The notes beneath the pieces are model-generated. The model did no database searches, was not told the DNA's origin, and worked only from the letters and a program-made list of their open reading frames with translations. Shown one piece after another: positions 35,776 through 47,200 of a stretch of 64,000 bases of DNA. The stretch is taken from the NCBI GenBank assembly GCA_910577875.1, contig CAJTNY010000004.1, positions 28,786 to 92,785 on the forward strand, in the 5' to 3' direction. This stretch comes from an uncultured Christensenella sp. GTDB taxonomy: Bacteria > Bacillota > Clostridia > Christensenellales > Borkfalkiaceae. Made by a program: the position numbers and the translations under genes. The first letter of the stretch is position 1; each line of letters starts with the position of its first letter.

Positions 35776-38700
35776 ATGAAAGCAGAGACATTTAAAGCAG
35801 TTGCTTTTTCTTGTGCCGGAGTTTTGCTCGCGCTGTTATTAGTGCTCAGCATTGCAGTCGGAGTATTCTCGAAAGAACTTGATACGTTCATTGTAGGATA
35901 CAAAGAAAGCGGAGCCGATTCGGCGGCGCGCGCAAAAAGTGCGGAACTTGCAGAACAAATTCAGGACGAAGGAATCGTTCTCGCTAAAAACGAGGACGAA
36001 AACGGTAAAGCCCTTTTACCTTTGAAGAAAGCGGAAGCTTCGAAAGTCAACATATTCGGCTGGGCGGTAACCGACTGGGTTCTCAGCGGTTCGGGTTCGG
36101 GTCAGGTTAAGAGAGCCAACTCCGTCGACCTGCTCACCGCGTTGAAAGACTACGGCATAGAGTACAATACGCAATTGACCGATATGTACAAAAAATTCCG
36201 TCCTTACCGCGAATACAGTCAGGGCGGCAGTCATTCGGGAGCTCCGTCGGCAGGCAATCCGAACGATTCGGGTTCGCTTCACAGCTTCAACTATGAGTTC
36301 AGCCGTTTGTACGAGCCTGCTATTGACGATACGAGTTATTATACGGTCGATATGCTCAACAACGCTAAAAACTATTCCGACACCGCCTTCGTCGTAATCG
36401 GCAGAGTTTCGGGCGAAAGCAACGATTCTCCCGCCGTTCAGTATAAGCAGACTGCCGGAACAAATAAGCAGTCGGGTATGCTTTCCAACGACAAAATCGA
36501 CAAAAACCGCACTTATCTCGAAATTTCCACCGAAGAAGAAAAGCTCTTAAAATACGTCGGCGAAAACTACAAAAACGTAGTCGTTCTCATAAACTCTACC
36601 AACGTTATGGAACTCGGATTTATGGAAACGATTCCCGGACTCGACTCGTGTCTTGTAGTTGCGACGACGGGCACGGTAGGCGCAAAATCTGTTCCCAAAG
36701 TTATATACGGCGAGGTCACCCCTTCCGGCAAATTCGCAGACACATACGCTTACGACCTCTCCACTGCTTCTACTTACGTAGATATGGGTAAAGGCAACGA
36801 TACGACGCATTTCTATACCAACGCCAACGGTTTATATCCTACGAACGTACAGCACACCAACGGAAGTTCAAACGTTCCTTATGAGGGCGTCGCTTATCAG
36901 GACTACCGCGAAAGCATTTACGTCGGATATAAATGGTATGAAACCGCCGATACTGAAGGCTTCTGGGACAGCAATTACGCAAAAACAAAATGGGGAATCT
37001 CAAACGGTTATAAAGACGTAGTTCAGTATCCTTTCGGCTACGGACTCTCATACACAAGCTTTGAATGGAAAATAACTTATCTCGAACAGCCCGACGGCAG
37101 AACCCTGACCGCGGACGATACAATTAAATTATCGGTACGTGTAACGAATACAGGAGATGTTGCAGGACAGGACATAGTTCAACTTTACTACACCGCTCCT
37201 TATATAAATAATGGCATAGAAAAATCTTCCGTAAACCTTGCGGCTTTCGGCAAAACGCAAAAGGTATTGGAGCCCGGCGAACACGAGGACGTAACTCTTG
37301 AATTAACCGTTTCCGATATGGCTTCCTACGATTACGAAGGAAAGATAATTAACGGCGGCGGATACGTTCTCGAAGACGGCAACTATACTTTGACTCTCAG
37401 AACAGACGCTCATAACCTTGCGGGAAATAAAATTGTCGGCGGAAGCGGAAGCGTTCACAACAGCGATACGATTATCTACAAAATTTCAGAAAATACTCAC
37501 TGCATCGAAGAATCTAAAAACCGTTTCACAGGCAGCGACACAACGGACGGAGTCGCTATAGACGGCAACAGCGATGGCTCCGCAAGCATCACCTATCTTT
37601 CGAGAGCAAAATTCGAAGAAACGTTCCCCGGTGATTTCGATGACAACCGTGCTATGACTGATGAAATCAAATCGCGCAATCTTTACAACACTTCCTGGCA
37701 AACCGCTTGGGATGCTAAATGGGCGCAAGAAAACGGAAATCCTTCCGACCCCGTATTCGGTTCGTCGGCAACCGCTCCCGATTATTTCGTCGGCAAAGAA
37801 GTTGAAAAAGAAATTGAAAAACCCGACGGAAGCACAACCAAAGAGAAAGTCTATGAACTCAACGAATTAGGTCTTAAACTCGGTATGGACTATGATGCGA
37901 ACGAATGGGAAGAACTTCTTAATCATATCCCTCAATCGCAAATGGAAGACCTTGTACTCCACGGATACGTAAAAACAAAAGCCGTACAGGCAATCAATAA
38001 ACCTCAAACCAATGACCGTGACGGTCCCAACCAGGCGGCAAGCTTCTCAGACGGATACGAGAACGCAGTCGGATTCAGTTCGATAACGCTTGCGCAAACC
38101 TGGAACCTTGAACTCGCTTACAGTATGGGACTTACTTTCGGTGCATACTGCGCAGAAAACGCAATTACCGGTTGGTACGGTCCCGGCGTAAACGTCCACC
38201 GTTCGCCTTTCGGCGGAAGAAACTACGAGTACTATTCGGAAGACGCTTTAATGTCCGGTTTAATGTGTGCCAAGGTTGTTTCCGCAGCTAAAAACAGAGG
38301 CGTGTTCAGCTATCTCAAACACATCTGTTTGTACGAAGGTGAAAGCGGACGCGACGGTATGTATACCTGGCTTACCGAACAGGCTCTCCGCGAAATCTAT
38401 CTCAGACCTTTCGAAATAGCAGTCAGAAGAGGCGGTTCAAACGCGATAATGACCTCTTACGGACGCATAGGCGCAGTTTGGACGGGCGGAAGCGAAGCTC
38501 TTCTTACCGAAGTATGCCGCGAAGAATGGGGCTTTAAAGGCGCGTTCCTCACCGACTACGCAGACCACCACGACTTTATGAACGGCGACCAGATGATTCG
38601 CGCTGGCGGAGACATCTGGATGGACGGCTGGAATTCAAACGGCGCATTTACTAACTCGATGAAATCAACGGTTGCTTACAAATACGCTTTAAGAACCGCT

Positions 38701-38976
38701 ACTAAGAACGTTCTGTATATGTGGATGAATACGCTTGCTACAAACGCGACTTATAATGAATCGGCAGACGATATAGTAATTCCCGTCAGCCCCGAACTCA
38801 ATTTCCGCTGGTATATCCCCGTTATCGTAGTAGTTGACGTACTGTTTGCAGCGGGCGCAGGCGTGCTGATATTCTTCGGCATCAGGAAAAAAGATAAACC
38901 CGTTACAGAAGCGGTTGCGGAAAGCCCTACGGCTCCCTCATCTCCCGCCGACGACAGTAAAACCCCTAACGAATAA
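35776..38976 (+). CDS. Membrane-anchored GH3 glycosidase with permuted domains
   Basis: A 1066-residue GH3 enzyme in reversed order. N-terminal membrane helix at residues 8-30; alpha/beta sandwich about 55-330 (GIVLAKNEDENGKALLPL, FGWAVTDWVLSGSGSGQ); Fn3-like domain about 440-530 (VRVTNTGDVAGQDIVQLYY); then the TIM-like domain about 690-960 with NDRDGPNQ, HRSPFGGRNYEYYSEDALM and nucleophile Asp927 in GAFLTDYADH. A second membrane helix (about 1012-1036) precedes a polar tail. In the usual LKH(F/L)AxNxQ site it reads LKHICLYEGES, so the HF-N pair is altered. AGGAGGAG is 15 bases from the ATG, a long spacing. Extracellular beta-glucosidase activity is likely. Confidence 0.92.
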   Translation: MKAETFKAVAFSCAGVLLALLLVLSIAVGVFSKELDTFIVGYKESGADSAARAKSAELAEQIQDEGIVLAKNEDENGKALLPLKKAEASKVNIFGWAVTDWVLSGSGSGQVKRANSVDLLTALKDYGIEYNTQLTDMYKKFRPYREYSQGGSHSGAPSAGNPNDSGSLHSFNYEFSRLYEPAIDDTSYYTVDMLNNAKNYSDTAFVVIGRVSGESNDSPAVQYKQTAGTNKQSGMLSNDKIDKNRTYLEISTEEEKLLKYVGENYKNVVVLINSTNVMELGFMETIPGLDSCLVVATTGTVGAKSVPKVIYGEVTPSGKFADTYAYDLSTASTYVDMGKGNDTTHFYTNANGLYPTNVQHTNGSSNVPYEGVAYQDYRESIYVGYKWYETADTEGFWDSNYAKTKWGISNGYKDVVQYPFGYGLSYTSFEWKITYLEQPDGRTLTADDTIKLSVRVTNTGDVAGQDIVQLYYTAPYINNGIEKSSVNLAAFGKTQKVLEPGEHEDVTLELTVSDMASYDYEGKIINGGGYVLEDGNYTLTLRTDAHNLAGNKIVGGSGSVHNSDTIIYKISENTHCIEESKNRFTGSDTTDGVAIDGNSDGSASITYLSRAKFEETFPGDFDDNRAMTDEIKSRNLYNTSWQTAWDAKWAQENGNPSDPVFGSSATAPDYFVGKEVEKEIEKPDGSTTKEKVYELNELGLKLGMDYDANEWEELLNHIPQSQMEDLVLHGYVKTKAVQAINKPQTNDRDGPNQAASFSDGYENAVGFSSITLAQTWNLELAYSMGLTFGAYCAENAITGWYGPGVNVHRSPFGGRNYEYYSEDALMSGLMCAKVVSAAKNRGVFSYLKHICLYEGESGRDGMYTWLTEQALREIYLRPFEIAVRRGGSNAIMTSYGRIGAVWTGGSEALLTEVCREEWGFKGAFLTDYADHHDFMNGDQMIRAGGDIWMDGWNSNGAFTNSMKSTVAYKYALRTATKNVLYMWMNTLATNATYNESADDIVIPVSPELNFRWYIPVIVVVDVLFAAGAGVLIFFGIRKKDKPVTEAVAESPTAPSSPADDSKTPNE

Positions 38977-39046
38977 CTACTGATTGAATGAATTGACAAA
39001 CCAAAGCAGTTATAATTCAAATAAATCAATATTCACGTAAACTTTT

Positions 39047-39080
39047 AGCCTCAGGCGTTATTCAACGCCTGAGGCTTTAA
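39047..39080 (+). terminator. Terminator of GH3 gene 35776-38976
   Basis: A 13-base stem (AGCCTCAGGCGTT / AACGCCTGAGGCT) with a 4-base loop followed by TTAATTT. Confidence 0.75.
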
Positions 39081-39619
39081 TTTCGTCAACGAAAACCTGA
39101 ACTGCATTTGAAACGGCGCTGCCTACCCTATTGTACAGAAATATTTTTATCGTATTCACATAGTTATACTTTTACCGAATTTTTTATCAAACTTTATGTT
39201 ATCATAATATCCGTAATATTTATTGTCTTTCTAATCTTCTTCAATCACGCGCCGTAATGTAAAGAAGCCAACCAATGAGAACTGATTGTTTGTTTTCAGG
39301 CAAAGCGCTTTAATTCAGTCGGCTAAGTATGCGTCGCAGAATCGACTTCCGTTGCCGGAAATAATCTGCTTAAATATAGATGTGTTTTGGGAGTATTATT
39401 TTACCGCTTCGGCGTACAAATTACGGTAAGCTAACGCCAACCTTTCTTTCCGTAAACATCAAGAAGGTATTTACCTATCGTTTCTATTATATAAACGTTT
39501 ACGACGCGTCTAAACACGCCTTAACGTCAAATATAAAAATACAAGGGCACGTATCTTATAAGGATTTAACACTTGCTAACCTTGTCGGGGTACGAAATTC
39601 AGCATTGCATCACTATTTC
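39081..39619. other. Intergenic stretch without recognisable gene
   Basis: About 540 bases between the GH3 terminator and the IS200 remnant. One 84-codon open frame (39380-39634, plus) has no ribosome site and no recognisable product. It may contain flanking or decayed mobile DNA, but nothing can be named. Confidence 0.4.
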
Positions 39620-40110
39620 AGGCGGACACTTTGAGTGTCCGCCTTTATACTACTTACTCTTGCCACCGATAAAATGTATCTACATATTGTCCTCCACACC
39701 AAAAACTTCTGCTTATGTATTTGTATTTTAAATTTGCATGTCTGTCAAATATCATAATCGTTCTTTTAATCTTAAAAATCCTCCAAACTGTGCTATACTT
39801 AAACACGGCGGTACACTTACCGGCATATATATGGTTCGGACAAGCCTCCGCTTCGATTATTTCCACTTTATTTTTGTTGCAGAGTTTTAGAAAGATTTCT
39901 CCTATATCTTACTTTATCTGTCCTTATACTGTTTGCCGTTTGTGCTTTGGGTGCAAACACTATGTGATATTCACATCTGTATGTTGAATGTGCCGTTCTA
40001 TTTATTTCATTTCGTTAAAAACCTCCTGTTATTTTTAGTGATGCGGCTACCAAATCATCTCTATTATATCAAGAGGTTTTAATTTTTTTCCTCCCTCCGG
40101 TAAGACCGGG
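39620..40110 (-). mobile_element. Degenerate IS200/IS605-family element
   Basis: Subterminal hairpins frame a broken tnpA: GGCGGACAC-TTT-type palindrome at 39621-39643 and CCGGT-AAG-ACCGG at 40097-40109. A promoter-like TTGATATAAT region and AGGAGG lie ahead of the tnpA start, as in typical IS200 copies. Exact ends are not defined. Confidence 0.7.
39654..40010 (-). pseudogene. tnpA: IS200-type Y1 transposase tnpA, frameshifted
   Basis: Fragments in different frames match the IS200 TnpA order. After the ATG at 40010 a shifted frame reads NRTAHSTYRCEYHIVFAPK (the HUH-transposase N-terminus), then a stop after KTLQQK. The next frame reads VEIIEAEACPNHIYAG, where the family has CPDHIHM, so the HUH histidine motif is damaged. 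The end reads MIFDRHANLKYKY and SFWCGGQYVDT. At least three frameshifts or deletions make the gene dead. Confidence 0.85.
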
Positions 40111-40138
40111 GTTTATGTTAAGCTTAAAACAGACAAAG

Positions 40139-40172
40139 ATTAAGGACCGTCCCTTTCGGGACAGTCCTTAAT
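40139..40172 (-). terminator. Terminator after modular lipoprotein gene
   Basis: Stem ATTAAGGAC-GTCCC / GGGAC-GTCCTTAAT with a TTTC loop and single bulges, 35 bases after the stop at 40207. Confidence 0.7.
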
Positions 40173-40206
40173 TTACTAAAATTACTTGGAGGTAATTTAT
40201 ATGAGC

Positions 40207-41094
40207 TTATTCAGCGGGAGCAGGGTCGGGAGTTGAGGGAGCTAAGTATTCAACGACTCTGATAACGAGGAGGTTCCACGAATCCTTGTCGATATGCATA
40301 CGGTAAACGTTTCCGTTAAATACTACTTCCTGCGCTCCTGCGGTATTTCCGACTTGTTCAATCGTAGCCTTAGGTTTATAATCGCCGTTACTGTTAGGGG
40401 TTGTGCTCGCCCCAACTTTATTCATAACAACCCAACCGCGTTGAAGCATAGTTACGTCACAGTTAATCGTGAAGTGCGTATCGTCTACGATTGTTACATA
40501 ATGCGAATCGGTCAAAGCCGCGACTGCGTTCCAGTTTCCTGTACTGCTCTGATTTCCGTTATGTTCGAAACGGAAGTTCGCAAAATATGCTTTGAGCTTA
40601 TTCGCGAGAACGGCTTCGGCAAGCTCTTTCTGCGCAGCGTTTGTTAAATCATAGCCTTGGTATTCGGCTTCATAGGTGCCGGTTATTTTGTAGATAACTT
40701 TTTCACCTTCGAGAACAAGTTCGAGTTGCGTTGTTTCGTCGAAAATAGTAGCGGTTTTAACATTTACCTTAGCGTCGCTGGTTATCGATAAAGAAACTGC
40801 TTTCGTAGTTTCCGCAAGCGATAACTTAAATGTGGAAATTAGTCCCTTCTTTTCTTCGGTATCCACATTGTCGAGTACGACCGCGTTGCCTTCTATCGTA
40901 AGCGCATAACTACCGGGGTCAAGACTTACGACGTCGAATTTCACCGTGAATGTACCGTTCTCAGCCGAGATTTCCGCAATTGCAACGTTGCCGAGTTTAA
41001 GCTGTGCTTCGAGCACTCCGTTTATATCGACGATATCTTCCGAATAAGTTCCGGTTACAGTAAGTATTGCAGTATTCGTTTCTCCGTTATTTAC
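40207..41094 (-). pseudogene. C-terminal part of modular lipoprotein, beyond an in-frame TAG
   Basis: This frame continues the 41095-43281 frame without shift; only the TAG at 41097-41095 separates them. Right after the TAG the sequence reads VNNGETNTAILTVTGTYSED, which begins a repeat module like the VILRISGMVNWSKYDAED module upstream. Two modules are present; the second contains VIYKITGTYEAEYQGYDL and ends in VYRMHIDKDSWNLLVIRV. An internal GTG/ATG start for a separate protein is unlikely because no signal peptide exists and the first module would be cut. Confidence 0.7.
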
Positions 41095-43281
41095 CTATAA
41101 ATTTACGCCTGTAACGTCAATGTCATAGGAAACGGTTATAGCAACGCAACCGTAGTTATGAGCTTTTCTAGTAGCCGCGTTTGCATCGCCTGCAATATCC
41201 GGATTGTTTCTCGTTGAATAATTAGGCTCGTAACTGAGAGTATAGACTTTTCCTTTCAATTTAAGCGCGTTCTCCGCACCCGTGGCAACTTTTTCAGCTG
41301 CAAGCCAGTCAAAGTTCGAAAGAGTTCCTTCGAGAACGCCTTCCGCAGGATTAACGTTGCCCTTACCGTCGGTTACATAGTCGGCAAGGTGCATTGCGTG
41401 CCTGTCTATCGTAATATCGGTTACGTCTATATCAACAGTGAAATTACCGCTGTATTTGATACCTTCGTTTTGGACGTCCGTTATTTCGTAATATTTTACG
41501 TGATTGTTTACTTTCTTATTACCTACTACCGACTGTAAATCGTAATTAAACGCAGCTTTGAAGTAATCCATAACGTCTTCCGCGTCGTATTTGGACCAGT
41601 TAACCATACCCGAGATTCTAAGGATAACAGCTTCCTCTCCGTCTTCGTTCGTACCGGAAACGAGCGAAACGCTATCGGGAACGAATTTTTCAATCTCTGC
41701 TTCGGGGTCGTCTGCAACGGTGATATTCAAACAGCCCCAAGTTGAAGCGGGTTTATCTTCTCCGTCCGCTACTTTACGGAAACTTACGGTATATAACTTA
41801 TAGTTATTTTCTACAGTCTGAGCTTCTACATCTTCCGCAGGAACATAATTGCCGTCTTTATTTATCGCTTCTTTATCCGCGTTGAGCCAGAAGTGAACTC
41901 CGTATACCGCATTACCTAACGTAGTAATATCGAGAGCTATTTCAAACGTAATCGCTTCGGGATTGGTACTGTCGATATTAATTACGTGTTTATTGCTTAA
42001 CAGCGTATTATAGTTAGGCGTACCGGTACACTGTATATCAACGTGATACAGTTTCTGTATGGAATCGGAAATTATTGTTTTAACCTGCTCTTCATAACCT
42101 GCGTACTTATCGTTGAATCCGTAAGCGGTTACGCCACCGCCGATTATCATCCGGACTCTGCCGTCTCTATTCTCGAGTTTAACGTCCGTGCCGTCGATAG
42201 CTATGGATGTATCATCTTCGTTATACTCTATGTTAATGTCGTCGCACATTACCGTTTTAATAACAACCGCAGACGTCGTACCGTTATTTTCGATTGACCA
42301 ACTGTAAATTCCCTCTTCATAGAATACGTTAGTCGTAACGTTAATCTTTAACGTCGCAAGATTATCAAGACCGAATTTAACCGACAATTCTTTTTGCTTT
42401 GCAAACATTACCGACTCGGGAAGTGCGCCTACAGCTTCAAATTCAAAACCGTTAAGAACGACTTCGACATCGATGTCTTCGCCGATATTGAGAACAAGGT
42501 CGCTTTCGAGTATTTCGAGAGCCTTGGCTTCGTCGATTGTGGAATAATCGATTTTACCCGTAAATTTGATTTCGTAACCGTCAGCCGCTTCGACAACCTC
42601 CGCAGTATTAATGGAAACACTGTTTATGTCGTTGTATTTTGCAACCTTACATTCGCCTGATATAACCTTTAAGCTGTCTAAGTTAGCACAGAAGTTATTA
42701 TTGAACGTGCTCTGGCTGCAATCGTTGATTCCGTGTTTAAGGAATTGAATCATTATAGTATTCTCGCCCGCTTTCAGATTAATGTCGTTGAGTGCGACTT
42801 CAACCCAGTTGAACCAAAGGCAAGGGTTAGGTTCGCCGCCCTGCGAGCCGCCGCCGGGAAGAATCACTTCGTCGGGAACTTGATATTCGGAGCCGTTTAC
42901 GTAAACTTTCGCTACTTTGTTGAACTGAACGTCGCCCATCCAGATAGGCGTCCAACTGCTGTCTTCTTTAAGATACTGCGAAGCAAGACGGAACGCTATG
43001 GAAGCTTTACCCGCTTTATCGGAATCGAATATGAAAGAAACGGCTTTTTCCCTCAATTCGCCGAGATATTTTCCGCCGCCTGCGTAATATCTGTCATCCC
43101 AGAATTCCGCGTTTCCGAAAGTCGGAACAGCGTCTGTTCTGACTTCATAGTTACCGCTGACCTCGGCGGAGGTCGTAGGCGCTCTGCCTTCTCCGATTTC
43201 AAACGTGTCGTCTTCGTTTTTGGTTACCTTATGTACGAGTCCGCTCTCGGCTTCGATATAAATACCAGCGCGATATAACAT
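41095..43281 (-). pseudogene. Middle part of modular lipoprotein: CBM-like and repeat modules
   Basis: 728 residues with no signal peptide. The start GIYIEAESGLVHK is the IEAE motif of CBM35/CBM6-type carbohydrate-binding modules (about residues 5-195, ending NNFCANLDSLKVIS). Two or more repeat modules of about 180 residues follow, marked by GYEIKFTGKIDYSTIDEAKAL and VILRISGMVNWSKYDAED. The module start lies out of frame with the upstream signal-peptide ORF; one extra base near 43268-43273 joins them. It ends at a TAG that sits inside a repeat unit. Confidence 0.75.
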
Positions 43282-44138
43282 TTGACGACGACGTCGATAG
43301 GAGCCAGCCCGCCTTTGAAGGTTATGGTGCGCGTAAATTCAGAACCTGCGTCGCCTATCAACGCGCTATGGTCGTATTCCACGCCTTCCGTCATATTCGT
43401 GAGATTTAGGTCGACCGTTCTGCCGGACTTATATTTAAGAGCAAGAACTACGCCCGCGGGATTGAAAGATTCGCCGGAAGCATAATAACGTCTGGGGTTT
43501 GATTTCTCGGTATTTTCCTTAGCCTCGACTATAGGGTTAGCCAATACGTTAACTTTCTGCTCCGCCGTTTTTCCGCCGTAACTCAAAACGACAGACTGCT
43601 CCTCGTCTTCGTTTGCTTTATTGTTCGAATTAACGATAACGCCTTGTTTATCGATTGTAACGTTTGCAAGGTCTACCGTTTCTATTTCGCCGTTCTGCAA
43701 TGTCGCTTTAATAACCATACCGGTTTTATCGAACGCTTCCTCATTCGACCAGTAATCGGTTTTATCCGGACCTTTTTCGATTTCAAGCGAAACGACGTTA
43801 TTAGTAACTTTAACTTTAAACGAAGTTTTAATACTGTCGTCCTTTTTGTAAGAAACCGTTACGGTTGTATCCTCTGTAAGAACCGTTCCGTGAGCCGGAG
43901 CTACGGTGTATTCTTTTTCTTCTAGAAGTTTGTCGTCTTTTCCGTCATACTTCGCCGTAACTTTCAGACCTGTAAGGTCCAACGTTTCGTCTTTTACGTA
44001 AGTCGTCTTTATTTCTTTGGTGTTTACACTGAGCGAAGCAGGCTTTTTACTTCCGCACGCAACGAACGCAAACATAGAAACGCAGAGTATACAAATCGCG
44101 CAAAGAACGAAAATCAACGTTTTTCTAATTCTTGTCAT
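43224..44138 (-). CDS. N-terminal part of modular lipoprotein: signal peptide and Big_3 domains
   Basis: Signal peptide with lipobox AFVAC, then three bacterial Ig-like (Big_3) units: LDLTGLKVTAKYDGKDDKLL, AFDKTGMVIKATLQNGEIET and ESFNPAGVVLALKYKSGRT. The last 20 residues (after PIDVVVK) are frameshifted nonsense. In the restored protein (about 1310 residues) a CBM and four repeat modules would follow, so the intact gene would be 40207-44138. The ATG at 44138 is chosen over a TTG at 44159 that overlaps the GGAGG. Probably a glycan-binding surface lipoprotein serving the two neighbouring GH3 enzymes. Confidence 0.78.
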   Translation of the reverse strand: MTRIRKTLIFVLCAICILCVSMFAFVACGSKKPASLSVNTKEIKTTYVKDETLDLTGLKVTAKYDGKDDKLLEEKEYTVAPAHGTVLTEDTTVTVSYKKDDSIKTSFKVKVTNNVVSLEIEKGPDKTDYWSNEEAFDKTGMVIKATLQNGEIETVDLANVTIDKQGVIVNSNNKANEDEEQSVVLSYGGKTAEQKVNVLANPIVEAKENTEKSNPRRYYASGESFNPAGVVLALKYKSGRTVDLNLTNMTEGVEYDHSALIGDAGSEFTRTITFKGGLAPIDVVVKCYIALVFISKPRADSYIR

Positions 44139-44190
44139 TTTGTTCCTATTTTCCTCCAATTTTTTTTACGGCTTAATAAAATAATTGTCT

Positions 44191-44234
44191 GCGTTATGTG
44201 AATAACGCAATGCGGTATTTTGCTTAATGCAATT
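44191..44234. promoter_or_regulatory. Palindrome and GCAAT repeats upstream of modular lipoprotein
   Basis: A perfect GCGTTAT-GTGA-ATAACGC inverted repeat (44191-44208) is joined to CGCAATG (44206-44212), with ATGCAATT at 44227-44234, 22 bases on. Operator-like; position is 53 bases upstream of the start codon. Confidence 0.45.
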
Positions 44235-44236
44235 AA

Positions 44237-44269
44237 ACGTCCCCCGACGGCTAAGCCGTCGGGGGACGT
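44237..44269 (-). terminator. Strong GC-rich hairpin after GH3 gene 44300-47383
   Basis: ACGTCCCCCGACGG / CCGTCGGGGGACGT stem, 31 bases after the stop codon; followed on the minus strand by TTTAATTG. Confidence 0.7.
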
Positions 44270-44299
44270 AGTTCACAACATCAAAATTCTGTCGTTAAA

Positions 44300-47200
44300 T
44301 TAGTTTTCGGGTTCTTCGGGAGGATTATTCTCAACGTGGATTTCCTCGGGAGCCGAAGCGCCGTTTGCGGAAGCTTTTTTACCCTTGAACAACTGCGCAA
44401 TCTGTTTAGGAGATACGAAAATGAACAATACGCTGGTTGCTAAGCCGAGAACGAGAAGTATATCTGCTATTACCCACATTGCAACAAACAACGGCGAGTA
44501 CGAAGCACTTCCTACGAGAGGTTTATCGATATTTACCTGATAAGGATCGTTAGCGTCCGGATTGAGCTGATACGTCCGCGCCGTCATATAGCAATCTACA
44601 TAAGTGTAGAGAATATTCTTCGCAGACTGACGCGCACAGTAAGCTTCAGCTCTGTTATTGAAATTGATATTCGTACCGCTTTGACCGAGCCATAAATCGT
44701 TACCGCCTAAAATACCGCGGACTTTATCCATATAGCCGTTTTCCCAGTCGGTAATCATACTTCCGCGGAAGCCCCATTCATTGCGGAGTATCTGCGTTGA
44801 TAAAGCATAGTTACTGCCTGCCCAAGTAGCGCCAATCGCACTGAAACCGCTCATAACAGCGTTCGCTCCGCCTTCTTTAACCGCTATTTCGAAAGGTTTA
44901 AGATAGATTTCGCGCAATGTCTGTTCCGTAAGCCAGGTATACCAGTTGCCTGAGTTCTGTCCGATGTCCGCACAAGCAAAATGTTTCATATAACAAGTGA
45001 GGTTATTCTCTTTCGCACCTCTGATGCACTCGGCGGTAAGTTTACCGGAAAGCATCGCGTCTTCACTGTAATACTCGAAGTTACGTCCGTAATAAGGAGA
45101 ACGGTGTATATTCAGTCCGGGTCCGTACCAGCCGTGCACTCCCGTTTCGTTGCCGATAACACCCATCGCCTTACCCATATTATAAGTTGACTGGGGATTC
45201 CAGCTGCATCCGAGAATACCTTCTACGGGGAATACAACCCATTTGGGGTTTGACTTTGCACCAGAACTGTTCTGGTTAAAACCTGCGGGACCGTCATACT
45301 CGTTACAGAAAGGTTTACCGACATTCGCCACAGCAATGGTCTGGAATTTACCCAAACCGATTAACTCTTTAATTTCATTCTGTGTAAGCTGATTGAGGAA
45401 ATCATTCCATTCGGGAGAATCGTATTTCCAAAGTTCTTCCATTAAATCCGTGTTATAAGCAAGGTTTGAATTCGAAGATTTTAATTCGGTTAAAGTAGCT
45501 TTCTGTCCATTTTCTTTGGTCAAGAGATACAAACTTGAGTCTTTACCGTACTCTATACCGGAAATATCCGCATTATCCCAAGCCGTGGTTTTAAAATCCT
45601 TACTAGGTTCTCTGTTGGGTTTTTTGCAGACGAAAGTCGTTTCTTTCGGGAAGTTCTCAAAATTATTTGCGCGGGAAAGATAATCTATACCGCCGTTGAA
45701 CGCCGTCGAGCCGTCAATGGGAGTTCCGCTGTAAGCAGTATTTCCTGTAAATAAATTGCCTACGTCGGTACCTGTTTTGGGGTCCTTAGCAAACTTAACG
45801 CCGTCGCAGGATAATTCGAAAGTACCCGAAGCGGTTTTTTCAAAATTTTCGTCATAACAAACCGCGTCGGTGTGCGCATCGGTTCTCAGTTTGAGTACGT
45901 GAGCGCCCTTATCTAGCTCGTATCCGCAGAAATCGTTATTGTTTTTGTCGTAATCGTCGTATGAAGCGAGGTCGTAAGCAGTAAACTTCAACGTCATCAG
46001 CTGACTCATTCCGGGGTCGAGAGTTGCGGTTTTAGCGAAAGCAAGCAAGTTGGTTTCGGCTTTTTCGATTCCGCCGTCAATATAAGGAGGAGTGTAATAA
46101 AGTTCGACTACGTCTTTTCCCGGATAATTGCCGACGTTCTTCACGCGCACTTTAACCTCGTATTCGCCCTTTTCGGTAAGTTTATTCGCGGAAGGCCATT
46201 CCTCTACCGTCCACCTGAAATTCGTGTAGGAAAGTCCGTAGCCGAAAGGATACTGTATAAGCGCATCGTAACCCTTACCGTAATCGTTTTCTAAGCCGTC
46301 GAAGAAACCTTCGGCGTCGGCTGTTTCGTACCACTTATACCCTACGTAAATTCCTTCCTGATAATAAAGAGAATTTTCGCCGGCGCGCGTAAGAAGAGAC
46401 GACCAAGACGCACTGTATGATTTACCGTCTACAAGATTATAGTTGTATGCGTAAGTATCCGCGGTTTTTCCGGACGGATTTACCTTAACGGTAGTTTCAT
46501 TGCCGTCTTCATCTTTAACTTTCTTCTCGCCGTACAGCAAATGAGGGATAGCGCGCGCGCCGGACTGCCCCACTGCACCGATAAAGAGCGCAGCGTCTAC
46601 GCCGTAATCTTCAAGGAAACCAAGTTCCATAGTATTTGTGGTGTTGAGAAGCACTATAACTTTACCGTCGGAGAACTTCTGAGTAACTTTTTCAATCATA
46701 GTTTTCTCGTTCGCCGTGAGTTCGAGCCAAGAACCGTTGCGGTAATTACTCAAATCGAGAGTTTCGCCGTATCCGCAGTTTTCGCCGGTATTACGGCTGA
46801 GCACGATTATTGCAACGTCGGAATAATCCCTTGCCTGTTGCAACAAATCGGCAGTATAAAAATCTGCGCCGGGGTTCTGAATCGCGTCCATCGATGCGCC
46901 GGACTCCTGTCCGACGTGATTTATATACATACTAGTCGAACCCGATTGCGTTTCATACTTAGTATAGAGTGCTTCGTTATAATCCACGCCCGCTTCTTTA
47001 AACGCTTCGGCAAGAGTTACCCTGTTCTCTTCGAGCACAGGCGAACCTCCGCTGCCCGTACCGCTGAGCAGGAAACCTTTCGTGGTAGCGTTCCAACCGA
47101 ACAGGTTGACTTTCTTTTCGCTTTCTTTTTTGTTATCGAGAGGCAAAGCGTTGTTTTCGTTGCGCAAAAGCACAGCGCTGTCCTCGATAAGCTGAGGCAC

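Noticed and set aside
39380..39634. 84-codon open frame next to the IS200 remnant
   Set aside because: No ribosome site, no recognisable product, and it runs into the element's end hairpin.
41095..41097. TAG recoded to an amino acid across the genome
   Set aside because: oppB in the same window ends with TAG at a normal C-terminus, so general reassignment is not supported.
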